From assembly GCA_958450325.1 (NCBI GenBank), contig OY288256.1:12045057-12109056 (forward strand): a DNA stretch of 64,000 bases, read 5' to 3'. How positions within the stretch are numbered: position 1 is the stretch's first letter; every line of letters starts with the position of its first letter. A program made the position numbers and the translations under genes. Origin of the DNA: Agrostemma githago (lineage: Eukaryota; Streptophyta; Magnoliopsida; Caryophyllales; Caryophyllaceae). Under the pieces are notes generated by a model, which did not search any database, was not told the origin of the DNA, and was given only the letters and a program-made list of their open reading frames with translations. Of the stretch, positions 22,633 through 35,249 are shown in pieces.

Positions 22633-25600
22633 ATTTGGCGACTCCGCTGGGGATTAGCTGATACGTTACTGACCTTCAGCATCCTCAGGGTGAGACTCGA
22701 ATAGAAATCGTTTGACTAGTACAATACGCGTTTTAGTTTTACAGTTCATGCATAACCCCATATTTTCCCGGGTCGGTACTGGTGACCGACGTCCCATTAT
22801 ACTATCGATGTAGTCCAAATTGGATATGTCGAAGGTGTCCATTAGCCGATTCGTATGGGTTTTACGGCATGTTCTAAGCTCAACTCGACTTAGTAAGTCC
22901 GCCCCGATTCTCGATAGACTGTGTACACTGGTATAGACCCTTTCAGACTGACCGAGACTTAGAATTAGAGCATACATGGCGTCGTTATACTGTTTCCATG
23001 ACTACGTGCTACCTGATTTACAAGTCGTTTTTCAAAAACCGTCTTTTTTCAAAATAGCATCCTTTTCAAAATATCCAATTTCAAAACCCGGGACATATAC
23101 CGAATTTAGGATCCACGATTTTACTCAAAATAGCCTATTTTTAGCCGGTATTACGCCCATTTCAAAACTCGAAAATATTTTCGAAACTTTTCAAAACCGT
23201 CCCCGGTCCGCCTTTCCGTTTTCTTTCTCGAAAAAGGGCCGGTTCTCCCCGATTCTTTCGGGCCTTTCAAAACTTCAATTTCAAAACCTTCCTCTTCTTA
23301 GGACTTCCCGTATTTAGCAGCGTCAGGTCATGTCGTAAGTCGTCGAGTCTTTTAGCGTCGAAACTCCGTCGATCTTATATCACGAGTTTCCTCCCTATCC
23401 CAGTCCGCCTTATTAGACTAAGGCAAGGCCCACCTACGTAGGACATACTCCTACAAAGGTTGGCCCGTTTACACAAATCGAGTCCAAAATCTGGGGAATG
23501 TCTCACGTAAACCTCCTTTCAAACAGGGCCCAGCCCACACAGCTGGATCCTAAAGGAGGCCCACCTTTCACAAGTCACCCGTCTAGGAGTCTTTTCCGAG
23601 TCGATCTTTTACAAGGCATAGCCCTATAACAAAAGGTTTTTAACCCTTACGTCTAAGGGTCACTCGTCCGACACTTGAGTCTTAACCAAATATTCGATCC
23701 CACTTGGGGACTACCCTTCATCAGAGCGGTCAATCACGATTGCTCTAAGGGTCATGTCTTACACGTGTCTCACATACCCCACTTTCGAGCCACTTAGATG
23801 CCACACCATCTGAGTCCTATTTGAGTCCTTAGTCTCACTTGGGGGCTATTCCCCGACGGAACGATTAATCACAATCACCCCGAGAATCGCACCCTACACA
23901 TTTGTCATAGGAGAGTCTAACCCGAGTCAAACATGGTCGCCCCATTTTCGGACTCACCCTCGTGCAGCTTGAGTCTCATCGTCAAGTCCAAGCCAGGGTC
24001 GTTACCTCGTCCAGGTCAACGTTCGAGTATCCCGGTCCATGAATCTTAGTCATTCCCGTCACCCCAGGGCGTGTCTAGTTTGACTCCCTCTCTTGCATTT
24101 GTGCAAAACCGAGTTTAGGCGAGTCGTGGCACCTGTCGAAGACCTTACCAAAAAAAAAACAACCAACCGAGCATCCGAAAGTCCGAGTTGGATTCGAGTC
24201 TAAGTTTGAGTCCGAGTCTAGGATACCCTACATCCTCATTTCCAAATCAGAGTCAGAGTCTTTTGCATTCTGTCCTCTTTTCAAAATTCAATAAAATCAG
24301 CTTTTCTATTGCTCATATATACTTTCCTTATGTGTTTCCGAGAACATGATGAACACCGTCATACACTGTGAGCACATGCACGTGACTATTACAGGCACAT
24401 CTATAATGACTGCAGGAAATCGAGACCCGTGTTTTCCTGTACCTGTTCCATGTCTGACATAGGAAGCCACAAAACTACACTTAGCAGGAGCGGTATCGAA
24501 TCCAATGACGAATCTAGTTAGTCTCCTAGTTTGGGTTCAAGAAGGGAGGCAAGCCCATTTCCCACAATAAACACCCCTCCGACAAGATCAACCATACCTA
24601 CCTACGGTGTTAGTCTGACCAACAGAAAAAAAAAAGACAAAAAACTGGACAAAAAAAAAGAAATCGAAAGTCCATGAAAAAGGAAAAAAGCAAAAGGCCA
24701 AAACAAAAAAGCAAAAGGCCAAAACAAAAAAGCAGGCCATCATAAAAAAGAGCATCCACGACCAGAACGGTCAACACCAAATGAAGATCCCATGACCGGG
24801 GCTAAGAGGTCAACCAACAAAAAATATTCAAATGCCCATGACCGTGGTCAACGGTCCACTCAAGATCAATACTCATACCATCCAATAAGGGAGAAACAAT
24901 CAAGCTGGTCAACTAACACCACATTTAGCCTTCCCACATTACAACCCTCAAGACCTTCCCGAGGCCCAGGCTAAAGACAGCCCGGAATTTTGAGGATTCA
25001 AGCTCCATAGGATACCCCTAACCATTAGGGTCAGACATGGAAACCAGATCCCGCATCATCAAACATATCCCGATCAAAGTTCGAGCCATTTTACTCGGCT
25101 TCCCCTTTACATAACAAAATTCACAATCACCATATGCAAACCCGAGATCAAAACTCGTCAAAGACCCGAGAGCAAAACTCGTCAAACCCCTTACCTAATC
25201 ATACACAATCCCGAGAGCAAAACTCGTTAAAATCCCCGAGAGCAAAACTCGTTAAAATCCCCGAGAGCAAAACTCGTTAAAATCCCCGAGAGCAAAACTC
25301 ATCAAATCCCCGAGAGCAGAACTCGTAAAAATCCCATCCCAATTCTTCTCATTCAAACCAGTTACCAACCCCAAACACGGGAACTCAACTTGCAGTCGGC
25401 ATAGAACATGCCCAAAAAAGCTCACACCACCTCTTGGGGCTATCCCGGAGAATGCTCACAGTCACAGGATCAATATCCTAACCATTCTAGCCCTTTGATC
25501 AAGACATCATTGGGAATGCACCTAGCCTACACCATTGCTATGGCTAGTTACACACAAAGTCCTATTTGACTAGGCACCATAATATATCTTTCAACACTGA

Positions 25601-26664
25601 ACTACGGAATGGTTTGATTTCACTATACGTGAATACGTAGGCAGCCTTTCAACAGAGGCACAACCACCCACATTGACACACATTCAAAAAGCGCCATCAT
25701 TCCGGTCACGACACCGTCATGTTCTTAATAGCTAGCTTTGTCGTCCTGGGGGCTTCTCTTAGGCAGAAAGCCTTCATCCACTCACAAAATCCAAATAAAA
25801 TTCAAAAAATCTAGCCTCCTTTCTATAGTGTGTCCTAGTGCTCGGCTCAGTCGAAGGCAAGAATCTGTCAGGACTCGAGGCAATACCCACTTTGGAAATG
25901 TACCCTAAAATCAAAAATCCAGGAGAGCACTAGACTACAACAGTCTCATTACAGACTACTGCAACCCCGTATAGCATATCTATCCCATTTCAATGTTCGA
26001 CCGTGTTGCCACCCGCCTAGGCTACGAAATAGCGCAACTTAAGAGTCTTGTTAGGTGGCCCACCCCCCTACCGAGTCACGGTCCAACCCCTCGAGAGTCC
26101 AGTCGTGTCTGTCAATTCGTCCGGTCACGTCTAGAGTCGAGTCTGTCGGTATACCCCTCTCTTCAAATTCTCATTTTTAAAACCTGCAAAACTTAGCCAT
26201 TTGAGAAAATCCTTTTCGACAAGGTCAAATTTCGGTCTATTTAAATTGCAAATTTCTTTTCTACCCATTTCAGTTTTGAAAACCTATTTCCTAGCACGTG
26301 AGCTGCTTTCAGGACCTCGATTTCAAAACTAAGCAAAAATCAATTTTTTATTCCCCAGCACGAGTCATATTTGTTTCACCTACATGTTGCATGCAAAATT
26401 TTATGTAACTTATACAGGTACAATTCAAGACCGCGCAATTCATATAACTCCCCAGCGGCATAGACTTATACGACAAGTCCGATTCCCCACGGAGTTATCA
26501 TCATCAACTCAGGTACATTTCTAGTCTCCGGCCGGCGGGCCCTTTATGCAGGTCTAATGGACCTTAAACGACCCGACCGGAAGTCTGCCGGGTCTTAATC
26601 TTTGATTGGCCTGGTAGTTACCATGACTTTCGCCTTGTCCAAGCCTCAGTCAGAGTGGGGGCTC
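22633..26664 (+). other. Non-coding interior of inner Tat element
   Basis: Begins with the PBS (TGGCGACTCCGCTGGGGA from 22636) and ends with the polypurine tract GAGTGGGGGCTC (26653-26664). No frame resembles gag or pol. The order of blocks is a TTTTCAAAA-rich leader (23020-23310), CGGGGGCTA-type leader sequence (23690-23900), a segment matching the outer element downstream of gag (24300-24560), A-rich sequence (24600-24740), the 25-bp repeats (25141-25334) and the PPT-proximal part. Compared with the outer element, the gag gene is missing between about 23900 and 24300. Confidence 0.7.
25141..25334 (+). repeat. 25-bp repeats CCCGAGAGCAAAACTCGTTA
   Basis: Seven units; the last five are head to tail with starts near 25211, 25236, 25261, 25286 and 25310, i.e. 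spacing 25, 25, 25 and 24. Each unit contains CGAG and CTCG seven bases apart, so each can form a short hairpin. The same motif occurs singly or doubly inside type B LTRs (15830, 59760, and minus strand near 9900), so the array has amplified an LTR motif. Confidence 0.8.
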
Positions 26665-29056
26665 TGTAGACACCCACATTTTGACCGCCAGGTGTCTATA
26701 GCAGTTTCCGACAAACACCCGATGATGATCGGACGCAAACGTGCTTTAAATACTCAGAAACGGGCTCAAAATCATTGGCATTTGGCTTGGGCTCATTATG
26801 GAGTGCATATCTCACAAAACCAACCTCAAAATCAGGCCCAGTGGGTCGTTTCAAGTCAAATAAGATTAATTTGGGTCGATTCAGACACCAGGGGTAAAAC
26901 CGTCTTTTAGCGACCGAGTCAAAACCCGGTCAAAGATTTTCCCGAGACACGTGAGTCAGCCGTGACACCTCACATGGCTGATTCATACTCCAATCCTACA
27001 AAAAATCAGCTTCACAAAATATTAAACAAATTCGTTTAAGGATGGAATACGGTCTCAAGTAGGAATCCTATCCGAAAACCGATTCAAACACCTGACCGAG
27101 TGCAAACACTTGGCCGGGCAGCCCTCTTCCAGCCGTGTTCCCTTGCTTCTTCGACAAGCAAGCGAAATTCTCATGCCTTTCAGCTTCTTACGTTTCCTAT
27201 CCTAAGCGGTAGTTCAAACCCGAAGCACCTCTTCTAGCCAAGGTCGGGAACTCCCTATAAATAGCCCCTTGCACAACTCAAAATAGATTCATCTACATTC
27301 ATTATCAATCATCGATATACACACATAAATTATCATACATCAATTACATACTTAATATCGAGAAAACCGATATTATTCCCGAAGGAAATCCGGCCCTATA
27401 CCCGACACCCTTCACGACCAAACCGAACCACCGTAACTCACCGACATCCACTCGACGCTCTTGTGCCTAAGCCACGACCCGACGAGCCCCGATCCGAGTA
27501 AACAGAAGCATGTAGGTTGAGGGTGTAACAAAACCCGATTTCTTTGTTTCTTCTCTTCTCCTCCTCGCCGTTCGCTTTTTTTTACGGGTCTCGTGTCGGT
27601 CCTTTTTATTACGGGTCGTTCGTCGTTTTTTTTTATTATTTTATTCTAATATCGATATTATTAAAAACTACTTTCATATATCAAACATTCTTAAAAATGT
27701 GATATCGATTCTCTATAATCGAATATTGTATCAAAAAGAATTATATTAAAATCTCGACGATGTTAAAAATCGTTACATCTTTTTTTCGTTCAAACTTCTT
27801 TTTACAAAACTTTTTTTTTTATTCCGAATATTCGATATCGATTTCATAATCGAATATCGGATACGACGAATATCGAAAACATAAAATCGAGTATAAATTA
27901 ATTCATATTTTGTACCGATTTATCAAAATTAGCAATTTCGAACAAAAAAATAAAATCGGACAGACCCGCACGCGAGTCGCGCCACTCCCAGGCGACTCGC
28001 GCACGGGCCTAAAACCCGAGTCTTTTTTAGCTTTTTCGTTCGTTTTATTTTATTATTCTACGAAACGATTTCTAAAATTTATATCTTTTCTAAAACTATT
28101 CCGAGTATTTGATATTGATTTCGTAGTCAATTATCGAATATAACGAATATCGAAAATATTAGGTCGAGTACAAATTATGCGATATTTGTACGCGATTTAA
28201 TAAAAGCATCGAACTTTCAAAAATCGGTCTCGAAAACAGACCGGGACGCGAGTCGCGTGCGTCCCGGGCGAGCCGCGCGGCCGATTGAAAACGCGGCTCG
28301 TTTCTTCTTTTTTTTATTTTTTTTCGAACTTCGTTTTTTTATACAAAACAGCGTTTTTAGCAATAATTTTCAGATTTCGATTAATATTTATTTTCTCGAT
28401 CTCGTATATTTATTATTTTTGCTATATTATTTTTACAAATCGATACTAACTCGTTTGTTCATCTTTTGTAGCAAATTCATATCTCTTTCATCGTTTGTTT
28501 TATTATACTAAAACGAATCTCACATGTTAAATTCAACTTTGACGTTAATTTTTCATGCATTAAACCGACTTAGCAACCCATTCAATTCCTCGCATGCTTA
28601 GGAAAACAATGTTTGCATATCATTCATCGTATTACTAACGCGCGTATTAAAAAATCATTCGATATCCTAGTAGAGGCCGCTAATGTGCGGGCGGGGTTGG
28701 GTGTTCTTTGTGAACTTCCCAACACGTACCCTCACCCCTTACTCAGAACCGTGGTTTCCGGATGTCCGAATTCATTGGCAACGAGAGTCATTCAATATAC
28801 GATTAACCGATCAAGTCGGCATCGGTATCGAACTGCAAAGGGACGAGCCCAATAAACTCTGACATCGGAAATGGGCCGTATTTTGTATACGGCCCACTAT
28901 GACATAGAGTGGGCTCGAACGGTTCCGAATAACCATAAAATTCGGTGGCGACTCCAACTTCGATTTAAATTTCAATTTGACCATCTCATATGGAGATTCA
29001 TTCGCCCCCCAAACCCGCGCGTGGCCGCGTCGGGGTGGACCTATGTCATGTCCACA
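26665..29056 (+). repeat. 3' LTR of inner Tat element (type A)
   Basis: 2,392 bp, nearly identical to the 5' copy; visible changes include TATATAG/TCTATAG near the start and small T-run indels. GC-rich inverted repeats lie at about 27969-28005 and 28250-28290, the TATA box at 27256-27263 and the leader box at 27513-27526. Confidence 0.88.
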
Positions 29057-29653
29057 AAAGGGTGATTGAAAAGGTGGTGAAATGTAGGTTAAAAGTGTGG
29101 TGGAAAATCTCATTTGTGAAGAGTTAAGGGGGATATTTATAGAAATTACCCCCCAGCTAAGGGTCACTCGATCGAGTGGCCCTAGATGCACTCAATCGAG
29201 TGGCCTGAAAAAGGGCGCCTGTTCGGTTTTTGAAAGCATACTCGATCGACTCGGCTAGGTGACTCGATTGAGTGGGTCAGGCGGGTGGACCATTTTTAGG
29301 GAGAGGTTTTGACTTTTCCTTGAATTTGAATTTGTTGATTGTGTTTGTTTTGAGTTGTTTCTAGAAGCTTGCAGAGTCGGTTTTGACTTGGACCGGGTTT
29401 TGGGTCGAAAAAAGACGGTTTTATTTCCGGTAACGGATTTGGCTCAAATTAATCTTATTTTATTGGAAACGGCCAACTGGGCCTGAATTTGAGGTTGGTT
29501 TGTGAGATTTGTACTCCGCTAAAAGCCCATGTTGGATACTATTGATTCAGAGCCCATATTCGAGTGTATTAAAGCATGTTTACGTCCGATCATCATCGGG
29601 TGTTTTGTTGGAGACTGCTATAGACACTAGCAGGCAAAATTCGGGTGTCTACA
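29057..29653 (-). repeat. 5' LTR of outer Tat element, right piece
   Basis: Continuation of the LTR cut at 20244; the first four bases (29057-29060, AAAG) are the duplicated target. It contains palindrome cluster 1 (29165-29275), TATA box 29141-29134 and the LTR start TGTAGACACCC at 29653. Next to it, ACTAT at 29654-29658 is the target duplication in Helitron A. Confidence 0.85.
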
Positions 29654-30265
29654 ACTATAAAATTAAATAAATTATTCCACATCGAAAAATTATGATAAGT
29701 TGATGAATTTTATATTATAAATAAGACTAATCCTTCGTTCTTAAATATCAAAAAAAAACTTTAAATCTTAAATAGTTTCTTAATAAGACTATAAACTTAA
29801 CTAAAAATAATCTCACATCGAAAAATTATAATAAGGTGATGAAACTTTATATTATAAATAATACTCCGTAGTAATCATGTGCTCTTAGATATTAACCAAA
29901 AATCTTTTGAGTGTTAAAATATATATTAAGACTATAAACTTAAGTAAAATTATCCTACATTCAAAAAAATTATAAAGTTTCATCAAAGCACATTCAAAAA
30001 ATTATAAAGTTTCATCAAACATAAATCTTTTGAGTCTTAAAAAAGATGTTAAGACTATACACTTCAATAAAAAATTATAATAAGGTGACGGAATTCTATA
30101 TTAGAAATAAAACTAATAAAAAAAATTCCTTAGACATCCACCAACTTAAGCAAGTAATCATTGTTTTTAAATATCAACCAACAAAAACACTTTTGTTTTT
30201 TTAAAAAACTATGATGGAATTCTATATCATTGTTTTTTTAAATTATGATGAGATCATTAATTTGT
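29654..30265 (+). mobile_element. Helitron A, segment 2
   Basis: Continuation of Helitron A between the Tat and Copia insertions, made of the ATTCCACATCGAAAAATTAT / CTATATTATAAATAA units. It aligns by eye to 39490-39935 of Helitron B. The last five bases, TTTGT (30261-30265), are the left copy of the Copia target duplication. Confidence 0.75.
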
Positions 30266-30825
30266 TGTTAGCATATTATTAACATGACATAAATCCCATA
30301 AATCTTTGAACAACATGAAGGTCACAAAAAATTAATTAAGAGAGATCAAGACATACCTCCTGACATTGCGGAATAAGTCGAGATCTAATACAAACGATAT
30401 TAGATCTCTATAAGACGTCTTCAAATAATAATAAGATAACCCCAAATAATAATAATAATAATAAGACGACTTCAAATAATCTTCAAATAATCATAGGTCG
30501 GTTTCTCTCTCTCTTTTCCTATAATAATAAGTGTTGTGTTTCTTAATTTTTGTATGGAGTTTCTGATGGGGAAGACTCCTTTATATAGGCAGAGAGAGGA
30601 CCGGTTTCCTATTAGGGTTTTAGATTACCGTAATCTCAACCTTCCATCAAGGTTGAGTAAATATGGAAAGACTCCTTATTTAGTCCGATATTATTGTGAT
30701 AACATATCTCTATAGGATCCCGATTTCCAATAAGACCATAATTATGAGGAAGAAATATTACCATAATAATAAGAAAGATATATTACATATCCCGTAATAT
30801 TATTATAGCATAAAATATTCTTACA
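30266..30825 (-). repeat. Copia 3' LTR
   Basis: 560 bp, TGTTAGCATATT at the left edge and ATATTCTTACA at the right edge, preceded by target TTTGT. It is the intact copy that reveals the Helitron B insertion in the other LTR. It contains (AAT)n runs and TTTATATAGGC, a possible TATA region. Confidence 0.93.
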
Positions 30826-30840
30826 GTCTCCCACTTGGTC
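30826..30840 (-). promoter_or_regulatory. Copia polypurine tract
   Basis: CCAAGTGGGAGAC on the minus strand directly ahead of the 3' LTR, the usual form of plant Copia polypurine tracts. Confidence 0.75.
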
Positions 30841-31221
30841 GATTGAAACATCTGTAATGTCCGTTAGAGAATATATAAGTTGCGCATACTATGCTAAAAC
30901 ATATATTTTAAATCGGTGTTTATGAGCACCTTGACTGATGCAATCGTTAAAGAGAGTCATGGCGTGCACATGTCAATCTGCAACATGTTTACTTCCATGT
31001 ACCACTACATCAACGATTGAAATAGTTAGGCCATAAGTGGAGTTTTAACGTAATGTTCTCATAATGTCTAAAAAGACTATATGTTATCGTTAATCCAATA
31101 ATAAGTGTGTACACAATGGAAAAATAGAAATAATATTATATAGCAAGTGTAGAAATTGTTAAGAGATCTCAATAAATGTCTTACATAAGAACATAGATAA
31201 AAAAATGGTACAGACTCGTAA

Positions 31222-31719
31222 TCAATGATTGTCTTCAAGACCCATACGAAGAGTATGTCCTTGAAAAACTTTCAGAGACAGTCCTTTTGTAAAGATGTCT
31301 GCAACCATAAGATCTGTTCCTACATGTGTAATGACAAATTTCTGTAATCTAACATCTTGCTTCAGTGAGAGGTATTTAAGGTCCATGTGTTTTGATCCCT
31401 TAGATATCCTATCATGCTTGGAGAAAAAGATTGCAGCTTCATTATCACAGTAAAGAGAAATTGGCTTAGAGATGAAATTCAAAAGCCCAAACTCCGAGAT
31501 AAAATTACGCAACCATGCTCCTTGAATTGAAGCCTCGTAACAAGCCACATATTCAGCTTCCATGGTGGAGGTATAAAGCAACTGTGATTTCTGGCTTTTC
31601 CATGATATTGCACCTCCACACAAGAGGTAAACAAATCCAAGAGTACAGTGCCTTGTGTCAGAACATCCCCCAAAATCTGAATCAGAATAACAAGTCACAT
31701 GTAGGTGATTTGATTTTCT
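31222..31719 (-). pseudogene. Copia RNase H domain
   Basis: RNase H that degrades the RNA strand during reverse transcription. The acidic residues are visible in SDSDFGGCSD, MEAEY, YCDNEAA and HMDLKY, and the end ADIFTKGL is typical of Copia polyproteins. It is in the same frame as the RT and is separated from it by one TAG (31720-31722), so the polyprotein was continuous before that substitution. Confidence 0.9.
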
Positions 31720-32712
31720 CTATGTGAGCATGAAATTCCTTGTTCCCTTCAGATATCTCAGCACTTTCTTTCCATCTTTCCAATGAGCGATTCCTGGGTT
31801 ACTCTGAAATCTACCCAACATACCAACTGCATGACTAATGTCAGGTCGAGTGCAAACTTGAGCATACATTAAACTCCCAACCAGAGAAGCATAAGGATAT
31901 TTGGCCATTTCAGTACGTTCTAACTCGTTCTGTGGACACTGCGTGAGATCAAATTTATCTCCTTTCTGCAGTGGTACAGGATTAGAAGAACATGTCAGCA
32001 TACCAAATCTTTCTAAAACTCTATCGATATATGCTTTCTGAGACAGACCCAAAATCCCTAAGGACCTATCACGAAATATTTCTATTCTAATGACATAGGT
32101 TGCCTCACCCATATCTTTCATTTCAAAGTTCTTAGAGAGATAGGCCTTGGTTGCATGTAATAAACCAAGGTCACTGCTGGCTAGTAAAATATCATCAACA
32201 TACAGAATCAAGAATATGAACTTACTCCCACTGATCTTGAGATATATGCAAGGATCAAAGATATTTTCTTTGAAACCAAAATTAGTAATGATTTCATCGA
32301 ACTTTGAGTACCACTGTCTCGATGCTTGTTTCAGTCCATACAATGATTTCTTAAGTTTGCAGACCATGTCTTCCTGACCTTCAATAATGAAACCTTCAGG
32401 TTGACGCATGTAGACTTCTTCTTTTAAGTCTCCATTAAGAAAGGCAATTTTCACATCCATTTGATGTAACTCGAAGTCATAATGAGCTACTAGAGCCATG
32501 ATAATTCTAAGAAAATCCTTCCTTGACACGGGAGAAAAGGTCTCATTGTAATCCATATCTTCTTTCTGAGTGAAACCTTTGGCAACAAGTCTGGCTTTAT
32601 GTCGTTCAATATTGCCTTGAGAGTCGCACTTAGTCTTAAAGACCCATTTAAAACCGACTGTTTTGTGTCCTTGAGGCAAATGAACTACGTCCCAAACTTC
32701 ATTTTCAGCCAT
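31720..32712 (-). pseudogene. Copia reverse transcriptase domain
   Basis: RT of the Copia type: VGFKWVFKTK near the N-terminus, HKARLVAKGFTQ, DVKIAFLNGDL, VCKLKKSLYGLKQASRQWY, and the catalytic LYVDDILLA box. The annotated start (MAENEVWD) is internal; similarity continues upstream in another frame to about 32810, followed by a further frame change and a TGA that closes the integrase frame. All catalytic aspartates look intact. Confidence 0.93.
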
Positions 32713-32877
32713 AGATTTCAGCTCCTCTTTTATGGCATCGATCCACTTACTAGAATTAATATCTTTAATGGCTTGTGAATAAGTGACCGGATCCTTTTCC
32801 CTTGATCAGATTCTACTTGATAAAGATAATAATCATCATTAGAAATGAGCGTTGAAGGTCTTCTATCTCTATAAGAT

Positions 32878-33920
32878 CTTCATAATGTCGCTTCTTCTGA
32901 TAATTGTTCATTTTCATTTACGATGTTCTCATTAGGTGGTTCTTGATCATCCAGTAATATCTCCTCATTAGGTTGCTCAACAACGGGAGTAGTTTCACTG
33001 GCTTTCGAAATAAAAGGCATAGGGATATTTGCCCTTATTTCATTTATGATCACATCTTTAAATTTATGACTCCCACTAACATCGCCATTCTCGTAGAATC
33101 TAGCATTACCGGTTTCAATAATTCTCGTAGTATGGTTAGGACAATAAATTATATATCCTTTGGACTTCGCGGGATAACCAATAAAATATCCACTTATCGT
33201 TCTTGAGTCCAATTCCTTTTCATTTGGATTATAAATCCTTGCCTCAGCTGGACATCCCCAAATTTGGAGATGTTTTAAACTGGGTTTCCAGCCTTTCCAC
33301 ATTTCAAAAGGGGTTTTTTGAACTGCTTTGCTGGGAACTCGATTTAATATATAAACTGCTGTGCGAAGAGCATCCATCCATAATGATATAGGTAAATTTG
33401 CATAACTCATCATTGATCTAACCATTTCTATATAAGTACGATTACGCCTTTCAGCTACACCATTCTGCCAGGGCGAACCTGGCGTTGTGTATTGAGCTAC
33501 AATTCCAAACTTTTGGAGAAGTTTTGCAAAAAGTCCAGGATGTCGTCCTGTTTCATCATACCTTCCATAAAACTCACCACCTCTATCTGACCTTACGATT
33601 TTCACTTTCTTGTCTAATTGTCTTTCAACTTCAGTAATAAACACTTGTAAAGCATCTACAGACTGAGATTTTTCATGCAATAAGTACAAGTAACAATAAC
33701 GTGAATAATCATCGATAAAAGTGATAAAATACTTTTCTCCACCAAAAGATGGAACATCAAAAGGTCCACAAATATCTGTATGTATAATTTCAAGAAGCTG
33801 TGTACTTCTTGTGGCTCCTTTCTTTGTGTGTTTTGTTGTTTTACCCTTAATACAATCTACACATGCTTTATTATCAGTAAAATCTAGAGTCGGAAGGATT
33901 CCATCTTTTACTAATCTTTT
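32878..33920 (-). pseudogene. Copia integrase
   Basis: Integrase that joins element DNA to the target. The HHCC zinc region is split: the two His lie at the end of the protease frame (LWHKRLGH) and the two Cys (ACVDCIKGK) in this frame, with a one-base frame change near 33925. The DDE triad is visible as the D in IHTDICGPF, the D in VRSDRGGEF and the E in GVAERRNRT. The frame is open without an ATG from about 33920 to a TGA at 32880-32878. Confidence 0.92.
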
Positions 33921-34615
33921 AATTCTTTCACTGATATATGACCCAGCCTTTTATGCCACAAGAAATATGAGTCGTTTTTAGACGACTGTCGTTTTGTTTC
34001 AATATTAACATGCAAAGCAAGGCGATTTTCAGCAAACTGTTTATCAAGACTAAGCTTGTAAAAACCATCAATTAAAATTCCAGAACCAATAGTACTAAAA
34101 TTCTTAAATAAACTGAAATTGCCTTTGCCGAATTCAAACGAATATCCAACTTTATCAAGTTCACTAACTGAAATCAAATTACGAGAATCAGACGGTACAT
34201 AAAGAGTTTGACATAAGTCTAACTGAAAACCGCTATCTAAAATAAGATGAAAAGTTCCAATAGCTTTCACTGGAGCCTTGACTTTATTTCCCATAATAAG
34301 AAAGTTATTGCTTGGGTTTATGATTTGGGTCGTAAAGAATCCCTGCATGGAATTTGAAACATGGACATTAGCACCGGTATCAATCCACCAATCATTAGAG
34401 GAAACATAACTGATATTTGATTCAAAATGACTTACGAAACCCATTGGGTTACCTTTCTTTTCGAACCATTCTCGATGTTTAGTGCAATCCTTCTGAAAGT
34501 GTCCATATTTCTTACAGAACTTGCAGTTTGTTTTCCTTTTCTTATTGGGTTGTTGGTCAGCCTCAATAATTTTAGATGGTTCCCTTTTCGGTCCTTTGTG
34601 GTGCTTTTCCAGCAT
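33911..34615 (-). pseudogene. Copia zinc knuckle, protease and pre-integrase region
   Basis: Contains the nucleocapsid knuckle CKFCKKYGHFQKDC (CX2CX4HX4C), the aspartic protease active site WWIDTGANVHVSNS, and the GAG-pre-integrase segment ending LWHKRLGHISVKEL. The protease would cut the polyprotein. It overlaps the gag frame by about 40 nt in a different frame, so there is a one-base frameshift near 34600; the homopolymers there suggest a mutation and not a programmed shift, but that is inference. Confidence 0.92.
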
Positions 34616-35249
34616 TAGATCCAGCTCCTTGAATGAAATGAGCTGCTTTAATACCTTGTTGATTCAGCCTAGCCTCTTCTTGAACCAATTTGTGGGCTAA
34701 TTCATTAGAGCTCCACTTTTCAGTGAGAGTGTTGTAATTCACATGAAATGATCCATATGTAGGAGAGGAGGATAAACTATTTAGGATAAATTGGACTAGA
34801 AAAGAATCGCCCATCGTCATTCCTAAACTTGTTAGTTTGGTCGCAAGGTTGGTCATTTCAAGAACATGATCATGCATAGTGCGAGTACCATCGAACTTCA
34901 TGGTTGTAAGTTCTGCCATTAATTTTCCAGCAAGGGATTTATCAGCAGTCTTAAACCGTTCTTCAATATCCTCAAGGTACTTCTTTGCACTTTCAGCCTT
35001 AGGTAGGGAGGTCTTAATGTTGGTTGCAATGGTCCAACGCAAGAATAAAATGCATAGTCTGTCAGATCTCTCCCAAGCTTCATGGAGAGATATTTGAGCA
35101 GCGGTACTTTCAGAAGTTAAGGCAGCTGGCTTGTCTTTGTGAAGACAAGTATCCAGTTCCATTAACCCTAAGGTGAACTCAACTTGCTCTTTCCATTCAG
35201 AGTAGTTTGTTCCATTAAGCTGAACAACAGAGTTAGCATATGATTGCAC
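34572..35249 (-). pseudogene. Copia gag (UBN2-type)
   Basis: The 225-codon gag of Copia elements, forming the virus-like particle. It starts at a plausible ATG (MQSYANSVVQLNGTNYSEWK) with the LNGTNYSEW motif of the UBN2 family near residue 12, and WSSNELAHKLVQEEARL towards the C-terminus. The frame is intact to near 34600, where the shift to the zinc-knuckle frame occurs. Confidence 0.9.

Larger units (their letters stand above)
20245..29056 (+). mobile_element. Inner Tat-type element without protein genes (LARD-like)
   Basis: Plus-strand element with two nearly identical 2.39-kb LTRs (20245-22632 and 26665-29056), a PBS at 22636, a polypurine tract at 26653-26664 and a 4.0-kb interior without gag or pol. 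It sits inside the 5' LTR of the outer element. The flanking AAAG (20241-20244 and 29057-29060) is the duplicated target; depending on the last LTR base it could be the 5-bp AAAAG. The uninterrupted sequence is seen at about 10025-10045. The near identity of the LTRs makes it the younger Tat insertion. With no coding capacity it must use proteins of an autonomous relative. Confidence 0.88.
8286..29653 (-). mobile_element. Tat/Ogre-type Gypsy element, gag-only, outer, minus strand
   Basis: LTR retrotransposon read on the minus strand and inserted into Helitron A. Its parts are: 5' LTR (29653-29057 plus 20244-18598), PBS (18594-18577), interior (18597-17755 and 15134-10624), polypurine tract (10635-10624) and 3' LTR (10623-8286). 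Helitron B keeps the unoccupied site (GGAAGACTATAAA near 39488), which fixes the insertion point; the left target copy is mutated. The interior codes for gag only, with no protease, RT, RNase H or integrase, so the element depends on proteins in trans. It was later interrupted by a solo LTR and by the inner Tat element. LTR length is about 2.2-2.3 kb. Confidence 0.85.

Noticed and set aside
25141..25334. CRISPR-like regular repeats
   Set aside because: 25-bp units are contiguous and without spacers; inside a retroelement.
28811..29191. 126-codon frame on the minus strand
   Set aside because: It spans the inner LTR end, the target duplication and the outer LTR; no conserved domain.
34590..34620. 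Programmed frameshift between Copia gag and protease
   Set aside because: Other frameshifts and stops occur in the same element, so a plain mutation is more likely; no slippery site plus structure was recognised.
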